DNA of 35,932 bases, taken from Peptostreptococcaceae bacterium (lineage in GTDB: Bacteria; Bacillota; Clostridia; Peptostreptococcales; Filifactoraceae). The translations under genes and the position numbers were made by a program. Below the pieces are notes generated by a model. It worked only from the letters and a program-made list of their open reading frames with translations, ran no database searches and was not told the origin of the DNA. The DNA lies in assembly GCA_030532905.1 (NCBI GenBank), contig JAUNKE010000020.1:1-35932 (forward strand), read 5' to 3'. This document shows, one piece after another, positions 26,539-35,342 of the stretch (positions are counted from its first letter, which is position 1; every line of letters starts with the position of its first letter).

Positions 26539-29500
26539 GTGAGTTTTTTCTCGAACTTATTTAAAGGAAAGCGAAAAGAAGATATCGCACCAAATCAAAG
26601 TCTGCCTTATGAGGTGGAGATTTTATTTGAAATTGACCGTTCTATAAAAGAATTGCTGAATAAAAATGAATATATTGCGCAAAGTGATTATTTCGAAGCA
26701 GCTGAAAAGTTCGCAAGCATTAAAAAACACTTTGAAGTTATGTTAGGAAATGATTTGTTTCGTGAGTATTGTCAAAAAAACTCGCTTGAGTTCACCAAGA
26801 CATTGGCAATGTATAATCGCCTAAATGAACTTGGGGATTTGATTGAGGAATGCAATGAAAATTATCTTGCGAGAGAAAAGAAAAATCAAAAGGATTATTT
26901 GGATAATATTCTTAAAGAAGTCGACCCCGCTATTGTGCTGGATGAAAATCAGCGTGATGTAGTTTTGACAGATGAAGATTATTGTTTGGTTATCGCGGGA
27001 GCCGGAGCGGGAAAAACCACAACGGTGGCGGCGAAGGTAAAATACTTGGTCGAGAAGAAAGGGATTGATCCAAGCCAAATTTTAGTTATTTCTTTTACCA
27101 ACAAAGCCGTCAACGAGTTAAAAGACAAAATAAACAAGGATTTGTCCATCGGCTGTCCGATTACGACTTTCCATTCGGCAGGGAATGCAATTATAAGGAA
27201 GAAATCGGATGACGAATTTCGGGTTGTCAATTCATCGACATTATACTATGTGCTTATGAATTATTTTAAGACCACATTATTGAATGATAAGCGGATGTTA
27301 AATGATATTATCATGTTCTTCGGCTCTTATTTTGATGCGCCTTTTGAAGGAGATGATTTGAATCGCTTTTTTGATTTGGTTGCCAACAAACGATTCGAAA
27401 CCATTCGAAGTGATTTGGGTGACTTTGTTGATGAGGTTCAGGATAAAAAAACCAAGAGACTGGTTACTATTTCCAATGAAATTTTGCGATCTCGCGAAGA
27501 AGTGGAGATTGCAAACTTTCTCTATTTGCATAATATCGAATACCATTATGAGCCGGCTTATCCTTATCGCATAGATAATTTTAAAAGAATATATACACCG
27601 GATTTTGTTATCAAACAGGATGATAAAGTTGCATATATTGAGCATTTCGGCATCACCGAAGATGGGAAAAACACTTTATATGATGAAGAAACTTTAGAGC
27701 GCTACAAAAAAGCAATCAATGACAAGGTTCTGATTCATAGAAAATACGGAACAAAGCTGATTTATACTTTTTCATCATATAAAGATGGTCGCACATTGAT
27801 GGAGCATCTTCGTGATGAACTTGTCAAAAACGGTTTTGAACTTAATGCGAGACCGCAGAGAGAAATTGTTGAAAAACTTGTTACTTCCGAGCAATCCCGA
27901 TATGTCAGTAAATTGATTAGATTAGTCAGCGGATTCATTTCGAACTTTAAAACCAATGCATTCGGATTGGATGACTTTTCGAGAATGAGCCATTCTACAA
28001 ATAATGTACGAACAAAACTCTTTTTGGATATTTGCAAGGGATGTTATTTGGAGTATCAACGCTATTTGAATGAGCAGCATTTAATCGATTTCGACGATAT
28101 GATCAATGAGTCGGCGCGTATTTTGCGCGAAGTCAAAGACATGAAAACGAAATTGGATTTTAAATATATCATTGTCGATGAGTATCAGGATATTTCAAAA
28201 CAGCGTTTTGACTTAACCAAGGAATTGTCCGAGATTACCGATGCAAAAATTATCGCGGTGGGCGACGATTGGCAATCCATCTATGCTTTTAGCGGTTCGG
28301 ATATCACCTTGTTTACTCATTTCGTTGAAATAATGGGATATGGAAAATTGCTTCGGATTGTGAATACTTATCGGAACGCACAGGAAGTGATTGACATTGC
28401 CGGGAATTTTATTCAAAAAAATCCGGGGCAAATTCACAAGCGATTGAAATCGCCTAAGAACATCAAGGATCCGGTCATCATCTATACCTATGATTCAACA
28501 CGAAAAAAAGCAACCGATTTTACACGAAGCGGAGCCAATTATGCGCTGGCAAAAGCAGTTGAAACTGCAATTGAGCAAATTTTGATTTATGATGAAAAGG
28601 AGAGAGGCGGGAAAAGTTCGCATATTTTGCTGCTTGGAAGATTCGGTTTTGACGGGGATCATTTGGAAAAATCCGGTTTGTTTGAGTATCAAAAACGAGG
28701 TGGGCGTGTTCGATCGGTAAAATATCCGAGAGTGGAAATGACATTTATGACGGCACATTCGTCAAAAGGCTTGGGTTATGACAATGTTATTGTAATCAAT
28801 GGAAAAAACGAAACTTACGGTTTTCCATCAAAAATTGAAGATGATCCGGTGCTTAATTTTGTCATCAAGAGAGATACCGGAATTGAATATGCGGAAGAGA
28901 GAAGATTGTTCTATGTGGCAATGACTCGAACAAAAAATCGAGTGTTTTTTATTGCTCCCGAAAAAAATCCGTCGGAATTTCTTTTAGAAATCAAAAAGGA
29001 TTACAAAACTGTCAGATTGTATGGTGATTGGCAGGAAGTATATGAGCGAATCGACCGAAAATATTGTCCGATTTGCGGCTTTCCTCTTCAATTGCGGTAT
29101 AAAAAAGCCTATGGGCTCAAATTGCATCTTTGTACGAATGAGCCGGAGCTGTGCGGTTTTATTACGAATGATTTGCGTGGAAGAAAAATGTCGATTCAAA
29201 AGTGTAATTGTTGTACCGATGGCTACATGGTTGTAAAATGTGTAGGGAATGGAGAAGCTTTCTTAGGTTGCACCAACTACAAAAAGGAAGGAAATGGATG
29301 CAACAATATGATTTCGATGGCGAACTGCTATCTGATGAATGGGTTGGGTAAGTTGGAAAGCCATACGCAAGAGGACGCTCAACGGCATGAAAATAAGATT
29401 TTAAACGAGAAAATGGAATATCAGGCAGCGGAATCACCAATCATATATCGAGCGGAAAAAATGCAGGATTATACAAAAGAACAGAAAAACACCTTGGAGC

Positions 29501-29928
29501 AACATTCAAAACCCATCCCGCGAAAAGCTGCTCTAAAGGAAATTTATTATAATTCCAACAGTCTAATCGATATCATTGGTGACATTTTGCAATGTGTAAA
29601 AGAAATCAGCGAAAAGAATTATTTCGGTATCACAATAGCGATTAGCGTATTGCGTGGCTCACAAAACGAGAAGGTTCGAAAAAATTCGTTGGATAAAACA
29701 ACGGTTTACGGAAAACGAGCCCAGATGAGTTATGATGATTTGAGAATTATTACCAAATGGTTGATTGAGAAAAAATATCTGTTGCAAACGAGAGGGCACT
29801 ACCCTGTTTTGCATCTCACTCATGAAGGGAATTACTACAAAGAGATAATAACTACACAACAGTTGAAAGCGTTGTTGAATATCTTGGAAAAAAGCAAAAA
29901 CGGAGAATCTCTTTTAGAAATTGAATAG
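26539..29928 (+). CDS. UvrD-like SF1 helicase with nuclease-like insert, zinc fingers and RQC-type C-terminus
   Basis: This is an 1129-residue superfamily 1A DNA helicase related to helicase IV/UvrD. Walker A is AGAGAGKTTT (Lys159), motif Ia is ISFTNKAVNEL, Walker B is IIVDEYQD (Asp547/Glu548), then VGDDWQSIYAFSG and the late motif MTAHSSKGLGYDNVIV with FYVAMTRTK. Residues about 318-375 form a nuclease-like insert: EEVEIANFL, then YTPDF near 352-356 and YIEHFGI, a PD-(D/E)XK-like pattern in which the usual Lys is Phe. Residues 842-930 carry Cys4 topoisomerase-type zinc fingers (CPICGFPLQL, CNCCTDGYM). Residues 1007-1100 resemble the RecQ RQC winged helix (IAISVLRGSQNEKVRK, then YPVLHLTHEGNYY). 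The start is GTG with an AGGAGA ribosome site; the ATG five bases earlier meets a stop at once. The gene looks AT-richer than its neighbours and lies between direct repeats, hinting at transfer. A role in DNA repair or defence is inference. Confidence 0.9.
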   Translation: MSFFSNLFKGKRKEDIAPNQSLPYEVEILFEIDRSIKELLNKNEYIAQSDYFEAAEKFASIKKHFEVMLGNDLFREYCQKNSLEFTKTLAMYNRLNELGDLIEECNENYLAREKKNQKDYLDNILKEVDPAIVLDENQRDVVLTDEDYCLVIAGAGAGKTTTVAAKVKYLVEKKGIDPSQILVISFTNKAVNELKDKINKDLSIGCPITTFHSAGNAIIRKKSDDEFRVVNSSTLYYVLMNYFKTTLLNDKRMLNDIIMFFGSYFDAPFEGDDLNRFFDLVANKRFETIRSDLGDFVDEVQDKKTKRLVTISNEILRSREEVEIANFLYLHNIEYHYEPAYPYRIDNFKRIYTPDFVIKQDDKVAYIEHFGITEDGKNTLYDEETLERYKKAINDKVLIHRKYGTKLIYTFSSYKDGRTLMEHLRDELVKNGFELNARPQREIVEKLVTSEQSRYVSKLIRLVSGFISNFKTNAFGLDDFSRMSHSTNNVRTKLFLDICKGCYLEYQRYLNEQHLIDFDDMINESARILREVKDMKTKLDFKYIIVDEYQDISKQRFDLTKELSEITDAKIIAVGDDWQSIYAFSGSDITLFTHFVEIMGYGKLLRIVNTYRNAQEVIDIAGNFIQKNPGQIHKRLKSPKNIKDPVIIYTYDSTRKKATDFTRSGANYALAKAVETAIEQILIYDEKERGGKSSHILLLGRFGFDGDHLEKSGLFEYQKRGGRVRSVKYPRVEMTFMTAHSSKGLGYDNVIVINGKNETYGFPSKIEDDPVLNFVIKRDTGIEYAEERRLFYVAMTRTKNRVFFIAPEKNPSEFLLEIKKDYKTVRLYGDWQEVYERIDRKYCPICGFPLQLRYKKAYGLKLHLCTNEPELCGFITNDLRGRKMSIQKCNCCTDGYMVVKCVGNGEAFLGCTNYKKEGNGCNNMISMANCYLMNGLGKLESHTQEDAQRHENKILNEKMEYQAAESPIIYRAEKMQDYTKEQKNTLEQHSKPIPRKAALKEIYYNSNSLIDIIGDILQCVKEISEKNYFGITIAISVLRGSQNEKVRKNSLDKTTVYGKRAQMSYDDLRIITKWLIEKKYLLQTRGHYPVLHLTHEGNYYKEIITTQQLKALLNILEKSKNGESLLEIE

Positions 29929-29929
29929 T

Positions 29930-29999
29930 TATAAAGACGACTTCTTCTTCATTAACCGATGAGGAATTATAGGGGTCGTCTTTTGTTTGGCAAATTTTT
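29930..29999 (+). repeat. 70-bp direct repeat / terminator, right copy
   Basis: Begins two bases after the helicase stop and matches 26364-26433 at 68 of 70 positions. Acts as the likely terminator of the helicase gene. Confidence 0.85.
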
Positions 30000-30312
30000 T
30001 TGATATAATGGTATAAAGATGCATAATGCAAAACCAAATTTACGAAAGCTATATGAATAGGAAAAAACGCAAAACAAAAATTCAAAATTGAATTTATAAA
30101 CTATATTAGGAAGAATGCAGAGTTGAAATTCGAAATAAATACCGCAACTTAATAAATCGTAGAGAAAACAATGATTGTTCCGTTTCGATGGAACGGTGGA
30201 ACGGTTATTCAAAGAATATTGATAACTATTTTCAAACAGTTATAGAATAAGGTCAAAGGTATTGCCGCGAACAGCGTCATTTGGACGGCTGTTTAATGAG
30301 AAAGGTTTGAAT
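30000..30312 (+). other. Intergenic region before the ABC importer
   Basis: A TATAAT at 30004-30009 follows directly after the terminator repeat and could be a promoter. A partial GGAACGG palindrome relative lies at 30177-30205. The sequence is otherwise AT-rich, with no supported gene. Confidence 0.5.
30177..30205 (+). repeat. Partial GGAACGG palindromic element
   Basis: GTTCCGTTTCGATGGAACGG followed by TGGAACGG matches the second hairpin of the elements at 17529 and 19437, 10 kb away from the main cluster. Confidence 0.6.
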
Positions 30313-31854
30313 ATGTTAAAAGAAATTATTATCCTATTTACCACAAATTCGGGATTCTTCATCGGGCTGCTGAGGGAGCATATTTTTGTATCCTTCGTTT
30401 CGATTATCATCGCGACGGTGCTTGGTGTAGGAATCGGAATTTGGATTAGTGAGCGTCCGAAACTGGCGAATATTGTTTTGAGCGTGGTCAATGTGTTATA
30501 CACGATACCGGCGATTGCGTTGTTCGGATTTTTAATCAGTTTGACGGGAATCGGAAACACGACCGCCATCGTGGCGTTGACGATTTATGCGCTTTTGCCG
30601 ATGGTTCGCAGTACCTATACGGGAATTCATACGATTGACCCTTTGATTGTTGAGGCGGCGGAAGGAATGGGAAGTACGAAGTCGCAAATTTTATTCAAAA
30701 TCAAATTGCCTTTGGCTTTGCCGGTGCTGATGTCGGGGCTTCGAAATATGGTGACGATGACGATCGCTTTGGCGGGTATTGCATCTTTCGTCGGAGCGGG
30801 CGGTCTGGGCGTTTCGATTTACCGCGGAATTACAACCAACAACAAGGCGTTGACGATTGCGGGCAGTTTACTCATCGCGTTGATGGCACTTTTTTGCGAC
30901 TATGTGCTCGGTTGGATGGAAAAGCGTGTGAGCAAAAAGAAGCGAGCGGACAAGCTGATTGTCGCGGTGTTGCTCATTATTTTGGTAACACCTTTGCTCA
31001 TGAGCGGGATTTTCCGATGGATGCCGCATTCAAAAACGGTAAAATTGGCGACCAAACCGATTACGGAAAGCTATATTTTGGGCGAAATCATCGCACAGCT
31101 CATCGAAGAAAAAACGGATATAGATGTCAAGGTGACGCATGGCATCGGGGGTGGAACTTCCAATATCCATCCGGCGATGATTCGTGGCGATTTTGACATG
31201 TATCCGGAATATACGGGAACGATTTGGCAAATCGTTTTGAAGAAGAACGAGCCTTATGACGAAAGCAAATTCCCGATTTTGCAAGAAGAATATGAGCGGG
31301 AGCATCAACTGCTTTGGGCGAATCTGTTCGGATTCAACGACACCTATTCGTTGGCGGTTCGTCGGGAGGTTGCGGAAGAATATAATCTCAAAACTTTTAC
31401 GGATTTGAAGCGAGTGGCGGACAAATTGATTTTCGGCGCGGAATATGATTTTTACGAGCGGGAAGACGGATTTTCCGCATTGGTTTCGACCTACGGCTTG
31501 ACTTTCAAACAGCAGATTGACATGGACAACGGCTTGAAGTATCAGGCGATGAAGGATAAAAAAATCGATGTGATGACGATATTTACAACGGACGGTCAGC
31601 TTTCGACATCGGACTTGGTCGTGCTTGAGGACGATTTGCATCTGTATCCGTCATATCTGGCGGGAACGGTCGTGCGCAGCGAGGTGCTGACGACGCATCC
31701 GGAGCTTAGTGATGTGCTCGCTCAGCTCAATGATGTTTTGGACGATACGGAAATGTCGCGTCTGAACAATGAAGTCGAAACGGGCGGCAGAACGCCGGAG
31801 GAAGTTGCGAAGGAATTTTTAGGACAAAAAGGATTGTTGGAGGTGGGCGAATGA
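30313..31854 (+). CDS. ABC importer permease fused to substrate-binding domain (betaine/choline/ergothioneine type)
   Basis: A 513-residue fusion. Residues 1-215 are an OpuB/ProW-type permease with about six transmembrane helices and the EAA loop (VEAAEGMGSTKSQILFKIKLPLALP). Residues about 235-513 form an extracellular OpuAC/ProX-type receptor (ITESYILGEIIAQLIEEKTDIDVKVTHGIGGGTSNIHPAMIRGDFDMYPEYTGT with a PEYTG motif). Fused permease-receptors of this length occur in Gram-positive importers for glycine betaine, choline, carnitine, and in the EgtU ergothioneine importer. The ligand cannot be chosen from sequence alone. ATG 30313 follows an AAAGGT site and begins the membrane part; a TTG start at 30262 is possible but less likely. 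It overlaps the ATPase gene by four bases. Confidence 0.93.
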   Translation: MLKEIIILFTTNSGFFIGLLREHIFVSFVSIIIATVLGVGIGIWISERPKLANIVLSVVNVLYTIPAIALFGFLISLTGIGNTTAIVALTIYALLPMVRSTYTGIHTIDPLIVEAAEGMGSTKSQILFKIKLPLALPVLMSGLRNMVTMTIALAGIASFVGAGGLGVSIYRGITTNNKALTIAGSLLIALMALFCDYVLGWMEKRVSKKKRADKLIVAVLLIILVTPLLMSGIFRWMPHSKTVKLATKPITESYILGEIIAQLIEEKTDIDVKVTHGIGGGTSNIHPAMIRGDFDMYPEYTGTIWQIVLKKNEPYDESKFPILQEEYEREHQLLWANLFGFNDTYSLAVRREVAEEYNLKTFTDLKRVADKLIFGAEYDFYEREDGFSALVSTYGLTFKQQIDMDNGLKYQAMKDKKIDVMTIFTTDGQLSTSDLVVLEDDLHLYPSYLAGTVVRSEVLTTHPELSDVLAQLNDVLDDTEMSRLNNEVETGGRTPEEVAKEFLGQKGLLEVGE

Positions 31855-32573
31855 TTGAGTTCAAAAATGTGAGCAAGAGCTACAACAATCGGGCAATCAT
31901 CGAGAATTTGAATTTGGTGGTCGATTGCGGAAGCTTTTTGACGATTATCGGAACTTCCGGCTCGGGCAAAACCACGATTATGAAAATGATAAACGGCTTG
32001 GTCAAGGCGGATGAAGGCGAAATTCTCATCAACGGAAAAAATATTGAGAATGAGGATTTGATTGAGCTGCGAAGAAATACGGGTTATGCGATTCAGGGAA
32101 ATATTTTGTTTCCGCATCTGACGGTTTATGAGAATATCGGTTATGTGCTCAATCTGATGAAGAAAGATAAAGCGCAGATTCGTCAAATTGTCGAAGATAA
32201 ATTGAAGATGCTCGATTTGCCGCTTGAAATTATGGAGCGCTATCCGCATGAGCTTTCGGGCGGTCAGCAGCAGCGTGTGGGAATCGCGCGCGCACTTTCG
32301 GCAACGCCGGATATTTTGCTGATGGACGAGCCTTTCGGAGCGGTCGATGCGATTACGCGAAATCAATTGCAAAACGAGCTTAAAGAATTGCATCGAAAGA
32401 CGGGTATTACCATCGTATTCATCACGCATGATATCGTGGAGGCGCTCAAGCTCGGAACGGAAGTGCTTGTGATTGATGAAGGGGTCATTCAGCAGCATGC
32501 GACACCGGATGTGATAAAGAATCAGCCGGCGAATGCTTTTGTCAAAAAACTGATTGAGCTGGCGATGGTGTAA
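31851..32573 (+). CDS. ABC importer ATP-binding subunit
   Basis: This 240-residue ATPase partners the permease-receptor upstream, sharing an ATGA overlap. Walker A is GTSGSGKTT (Lys40), the signature is LSGGQQQR (135-142), Walker B is ILLMDEPFGAVD (Asp159/Glu160), and the switch His is in IVFITHDIVEA. It lacks the C-terminal CBS pair seen in osmoregulated OpuA/OpuC ATPases (about 380-410 residues). This suggests the importer is not osmotically gated and favours an EgtV/short OpuB-like type. Confidence 0.96.
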   Translation: MIEFKNVSKSYNNRAIIENLNLVVDCGSFLTIIGTSGSGKTTIMKMINGLVKADEGEILINGKNIENEDLIELRRNTGYAIQGNILFPHLTVYENIGYVLNLMKKDKAQIRQIVEDKLKMLDLPLEIMERYPHELSGGQQQRVGIARALSATPDILLMDEPFGAVDAITRNQLQNELKELHRKTGITIVFITHDIVEALKLGTEVLVIDEGVIQQHATPDVIKNQPANAFVKKLIELAMV

Positions 32574-32611
32574 TTGGCGTTCGGAATTTTGTTGAACGAG
32601 GAGAAGGGGAA

Positions 32612-33676
32612 ATGGAGAAGGAACTGTATTTTACAGCGGGTAAATCAAAAATTGTTTGGGGAGTGTTTCAACGGTTGGTGAGATACTTTGTGCTGTTTTT
32701 TTTAGGATCGTCGTTCGTGCTTGTGGCGTACATGATTTTGATGGCTTTACTTTTTGATGACAAAAACGTATCCGGTTTTTCTTGTGTAGTTTGCATACTG
32801 TTCGTGTTTTTTGTGCTTGCTTTACCGGTGGTTGTCGGTAGGGGGATATATCGGTATTGCAAGGCTTTTGTCTCGCTAAACGGTCAAAAGCTTTCCATTC
32901 GTACACCGCAAGGCAAATATTATGAGCTGGATATTGTAGAAGATAATTTGTACCAAAGCATTGCGTTGAAAAGAGATACTTTTTATACAACCTCAAGCCG
33001 GGTTTATGCAATATGCTTTCACGTAGATGAAAAATTGGTCAGCATTCCGCTGGATTGGTTGAATCAAAAAGAACGTCATGAAATCTTTTATGCGATTAGA
33101 ACAATGAATAATTCTTGGGTAAAGGCTTTGGGGGTAAGTTTTCCTGTGAAATATCAGGTGCTGAAGAAAAAAATTATCACACAATTTCGTGTGATAAGCC
33201 TGTTTGAACTGTTGGGCAGAATAATTGTTTGCTTCTTCATTGTAATGGCGATCTCTTCTGTTTTATGCACGAATGGCGTTGACGGGAATCTTGTCAATCT
33301 GATTATTGGCGTTCTTTGGGTCATTGCATTTTTAAAACCTGTGCTATCCATGATTGTGCTCCCTAAAATTCGAAATCGGATACCGACAAATTTTGAAATG
33401 AATGAGCGAGGCTTTTGTTTTGATGAACGGGAAATTTTGTATGAAGAGATGACCCTTGTTTCGATTTGTTGCTTAGAAAACCGTTCGGATTGTTATTCTA
33501 TCGTCATTTCAACTCCTGAACAGGAGCGTTCGTATATAATCGGAACGAATCAAATTTTTGTGGAGACGATTTGTAACGAGAACTATTATCCGGACGTACC
33601 ATATCGAGAAATTCACATATCTCATATCTGCGAATGGTATCTTCAAAAAAATAATGTTCATTATTATATTATGTAG
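32612..33676 (+). CDS. Membrane protein with two PH-like segments (paralogue 1)
   Basis: No named family is recognised with certainty. The 354-residue protein has two transmembrane helices (about 22-45 and 55-77), a cytosolic beta-rich segment (YCKAFVSLNGQKLSIRTPQG, then YYELDIVEDNLYQS, and VSIPLDWLNQKE), two more helices (about 199-220 and 226-248), and a second beta-rich segment (FEMNERGFCFDEREILYEEM). The order of two helices then a beta domain, twice, resembles bacterial PH-like proteins (YcxB/DUF304 type). It is a tandem paralogue of the next gene, with many identical stretches (KSKIV, IRTP.G, PLDWL). It starts 38 bases after the ATPase gene with no terminator between, so it may be co-transcribed. 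Function unknown. Confidence 0.8.
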   Translation: MEKELYFTAGKSKIVWGVFQRLVRYFVLFFLGSSFVLVAYMILMALLFDDKNVSGFSCVVCILFVFFVLALPVVVGRGIYRYCKAFVSLNGQKLSIRTPQGKYYELDIVEDNLYQSIALKRDTFYTTSSRVYAICFHVDEKLVSIPLDWLNQKERHEIFYAIRTMNNSWVKALGVSFPVKYQVLKKKIITQFRVISLFELLGRIIVCFFIVMAISSVLCTNGVDGNLVNLIIGVLWVIAFLKPVLSMIVLPKIRNRIPTNFEMNERGFCFDEREILYEEMTLVSICCLENRSDCYSIVISTPEQERSYIIGTNQIFVETICNENYYPDVPYREIHISHICEWYLQKNNVHYYIM

Positions 33677-33724
33677 GGATGGGGAAATAACTTTTTAAAA
33701 AATATGTTGTAATGGGGAAGGTAA

Positions 33725-34729
33725 ATGGAGAATGCATTGAATTTCAGGGCGGATAAATCAAAAATTGTTAGGATAATTTTTGGTGCATTGGTACCTAGAT
33801 TATTTTTGTTTTTTACAGCAGGAACGATAGGATTTGACATACTGACGAAATTTAATTACTCTTTGGCAAAAATATTCGCGACAATTGTATTTGTAATATG
33901 CATTTTATATATGCTCGGTAAAATAAGTGGACTGCGAAAGGCAAAGGTTTATATTTACGACAATCGAATTTTTATTCGAACACCGATTGGGGAGAGTTAC
34001 GATTTGGATGTGATTGAAAATGATTTACACCAAGAATGGATTCCAATAGGATGGAGATTCTGGCAAAGAAGGAGAGTTTATCAGTACGGGCTTAGCTTTC
34101 AAATGGATGGAAAAGAAGTGAAAGTTCCGTTGGACTGGTTGAAGGATGAACATCGACAACAGATATTTTCGCAGATTGCATACTTGCATAATGAGGCAAG
34201 TGGAGATTTTGAACTTCATTTCCCAATCGAATTTGAAGTGTTGAAAGAAGAAATTGCAGATACTATTTGTTTTAATATCATTATTAATTTGATTTTACTT
34301 GGATTTTTCGGTGGACTTTTGTCGTTGTTTATTCGGGGCGGACTCGTAAACTTTCCGGCGATTGTTCGAAATTCCGTATCCTTTGCCGGCTTTGCTTATT
34401 TAACTTTTGAGCCGTTTATGGATATTCTCTCTTTTCGTAAAGTTAAAAGTAGGATACCGTCTCGAGTTGAAATCAATGAGATGGGAATTTGTTTTGACGA
34501 CGAAGAAATTCTATATGAAGACATGTTAAGTGTTACGATAAACGGTAGGGAAAAAGATTCGTTCTATTCTTTAAAGATTTCGACTGAAACGAAAGATTAT
34601 CAATATCCGTTGGGGATAGGCGAAATATTTCTCTTGGAGTCGGTTTCCAATGAAAATGAAAACAGTTCCTTCTTGAAGATATTCAAGCAAGTGATTCTCG
34701 AAAACGGTGTGGAGTATTATAAGATGTAG
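33725..34729 (+). CDS. Membrane protein with two PH-like segments (paralogue 2)
   Basis: A 334-residue paralogue of the preceding protein with the same layout: two helices (about 18-60), a first beta segment (IFIRTPIGESYDLDVIENDL and VKVPLDWLKDEHR), two helices (about 185-230), and a second beta segment (VEINEMGICFDDEEILYEDM). The stretch around the stop of each copy is also duplicated (TAGGG-TGG-GAAAT-ACTTTTTAA), showing a whole-unit tandem duplication. A GGGGAAGG ribosome site precedes ATG. Function unknown. Confidence 0.8.
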   Translation: MENALNFRADKSKIVRIIFGALVPRLFLFFTAGTIGFDILTKFNYSLAKIFATIVFVICILYMLGKISGLRKAKVYIYDNRIFIRTPIGESYDLDVIENDLHQEWIPIGWRFWQRRRVYQYGLSFQMDGKEVKVPLDWLKDEHRQQIFSQIAYLHNEASGDFELHFPIEFEVLKEEIADTICFNIIINLILLGFFGGLLSLFIRGGLVNFPAIVRNSVSFAGFAYLTFEPFMDILSFRKVKSRIPSRVEINEMGICFDDEEILYEDMLSVTINGREKDSFYSLKISTETKDYQYPLGIGEIFLLESVSNENENSSFLKIFKQVILENGVEYYKM

Positions 34730-34875
34730 GGTGGAGAAATGACTTTTTAACAACCGGATTGTAAAAAAATTGAATTTTATAGTGTAAAAACTGGTAAAAT
34801 CGCTCTAAATATGATATTGTAAATAAGAAAATGTCAATCGTTGGCAGAAGAAATTTTTATGAGAGGTATGAGTGA

Positions 34876-35334
34876 ATGAGTGAGAGTAAAATCAATTTGA
34901 TTTCGGGGATTGTTTTTACGCTGATCGGGGGGTTGTTGGTTTATTTATTTGTGAAGACGACTATTTTTGCAGAGAATTTTACAACGGATGACGGACTGGT
35001 CTTATCTTTTCTTACTATCTTTGTAGCGACTTTCTTTTTGTGTTTGGGCGGTTTTTTAATCAGCGTATATAATCGTAAAGAGCGCTCGAGAATGTGGCTT
35101 CGAAAAAGAGGAATCGTCAAAATTGCAAAAGTTACGGGTTTTCGCGACAGTTGGAGAAAATTCGGGAGATTTTCGATGGAAGAGCTTGTGGTTGAGACGG
35201 CGAGCGGAGAAATTTATTATTCCGAAGGGCTCAACAACAAAAAGTTGAGAAGAAAATACAGCATCGGGGATGAGGTGGAAGTTTTGGTTCATCCGGATGA
35301 TTCAAAAATTTATGATGTGAGAGCATCGGTTTAG
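34876..35334 (+). CDS. DUF3592-like membrane protein (paralogue 1)
   Basis: The 152-residue protein has two N-terminal transmembrane helices (about 8-28 and 43-65) and a C-terminal cytosolic beta domain ending YSIGDEVEVLVHPDDSKIYDV. The layout and closing motif resemble the DUF3592 group, whose function is unknown. It is a paralogue of the next gene, which begins 8 bases after its stop. The ATG at 34876 follows GAGAGG; an ATG eight bases earlier is closed by a stop after three codons. Confidence 0.75.
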   Translation: MSESKINLISGIVFTLIGGLLVYLFVKTTIFAENFTTDDGLVLSFLTIFVATFFLCLGGFLISVYNRKERSRMWLRKRGIVKIAKVTGFRDSWRKFGRFSMEELVVETASGEIYYSEGLNNKKLRRKYSIGDEVEVLVHPDDSKIYDVRASV

Positions 35335-35342
35335 GGGGACTT

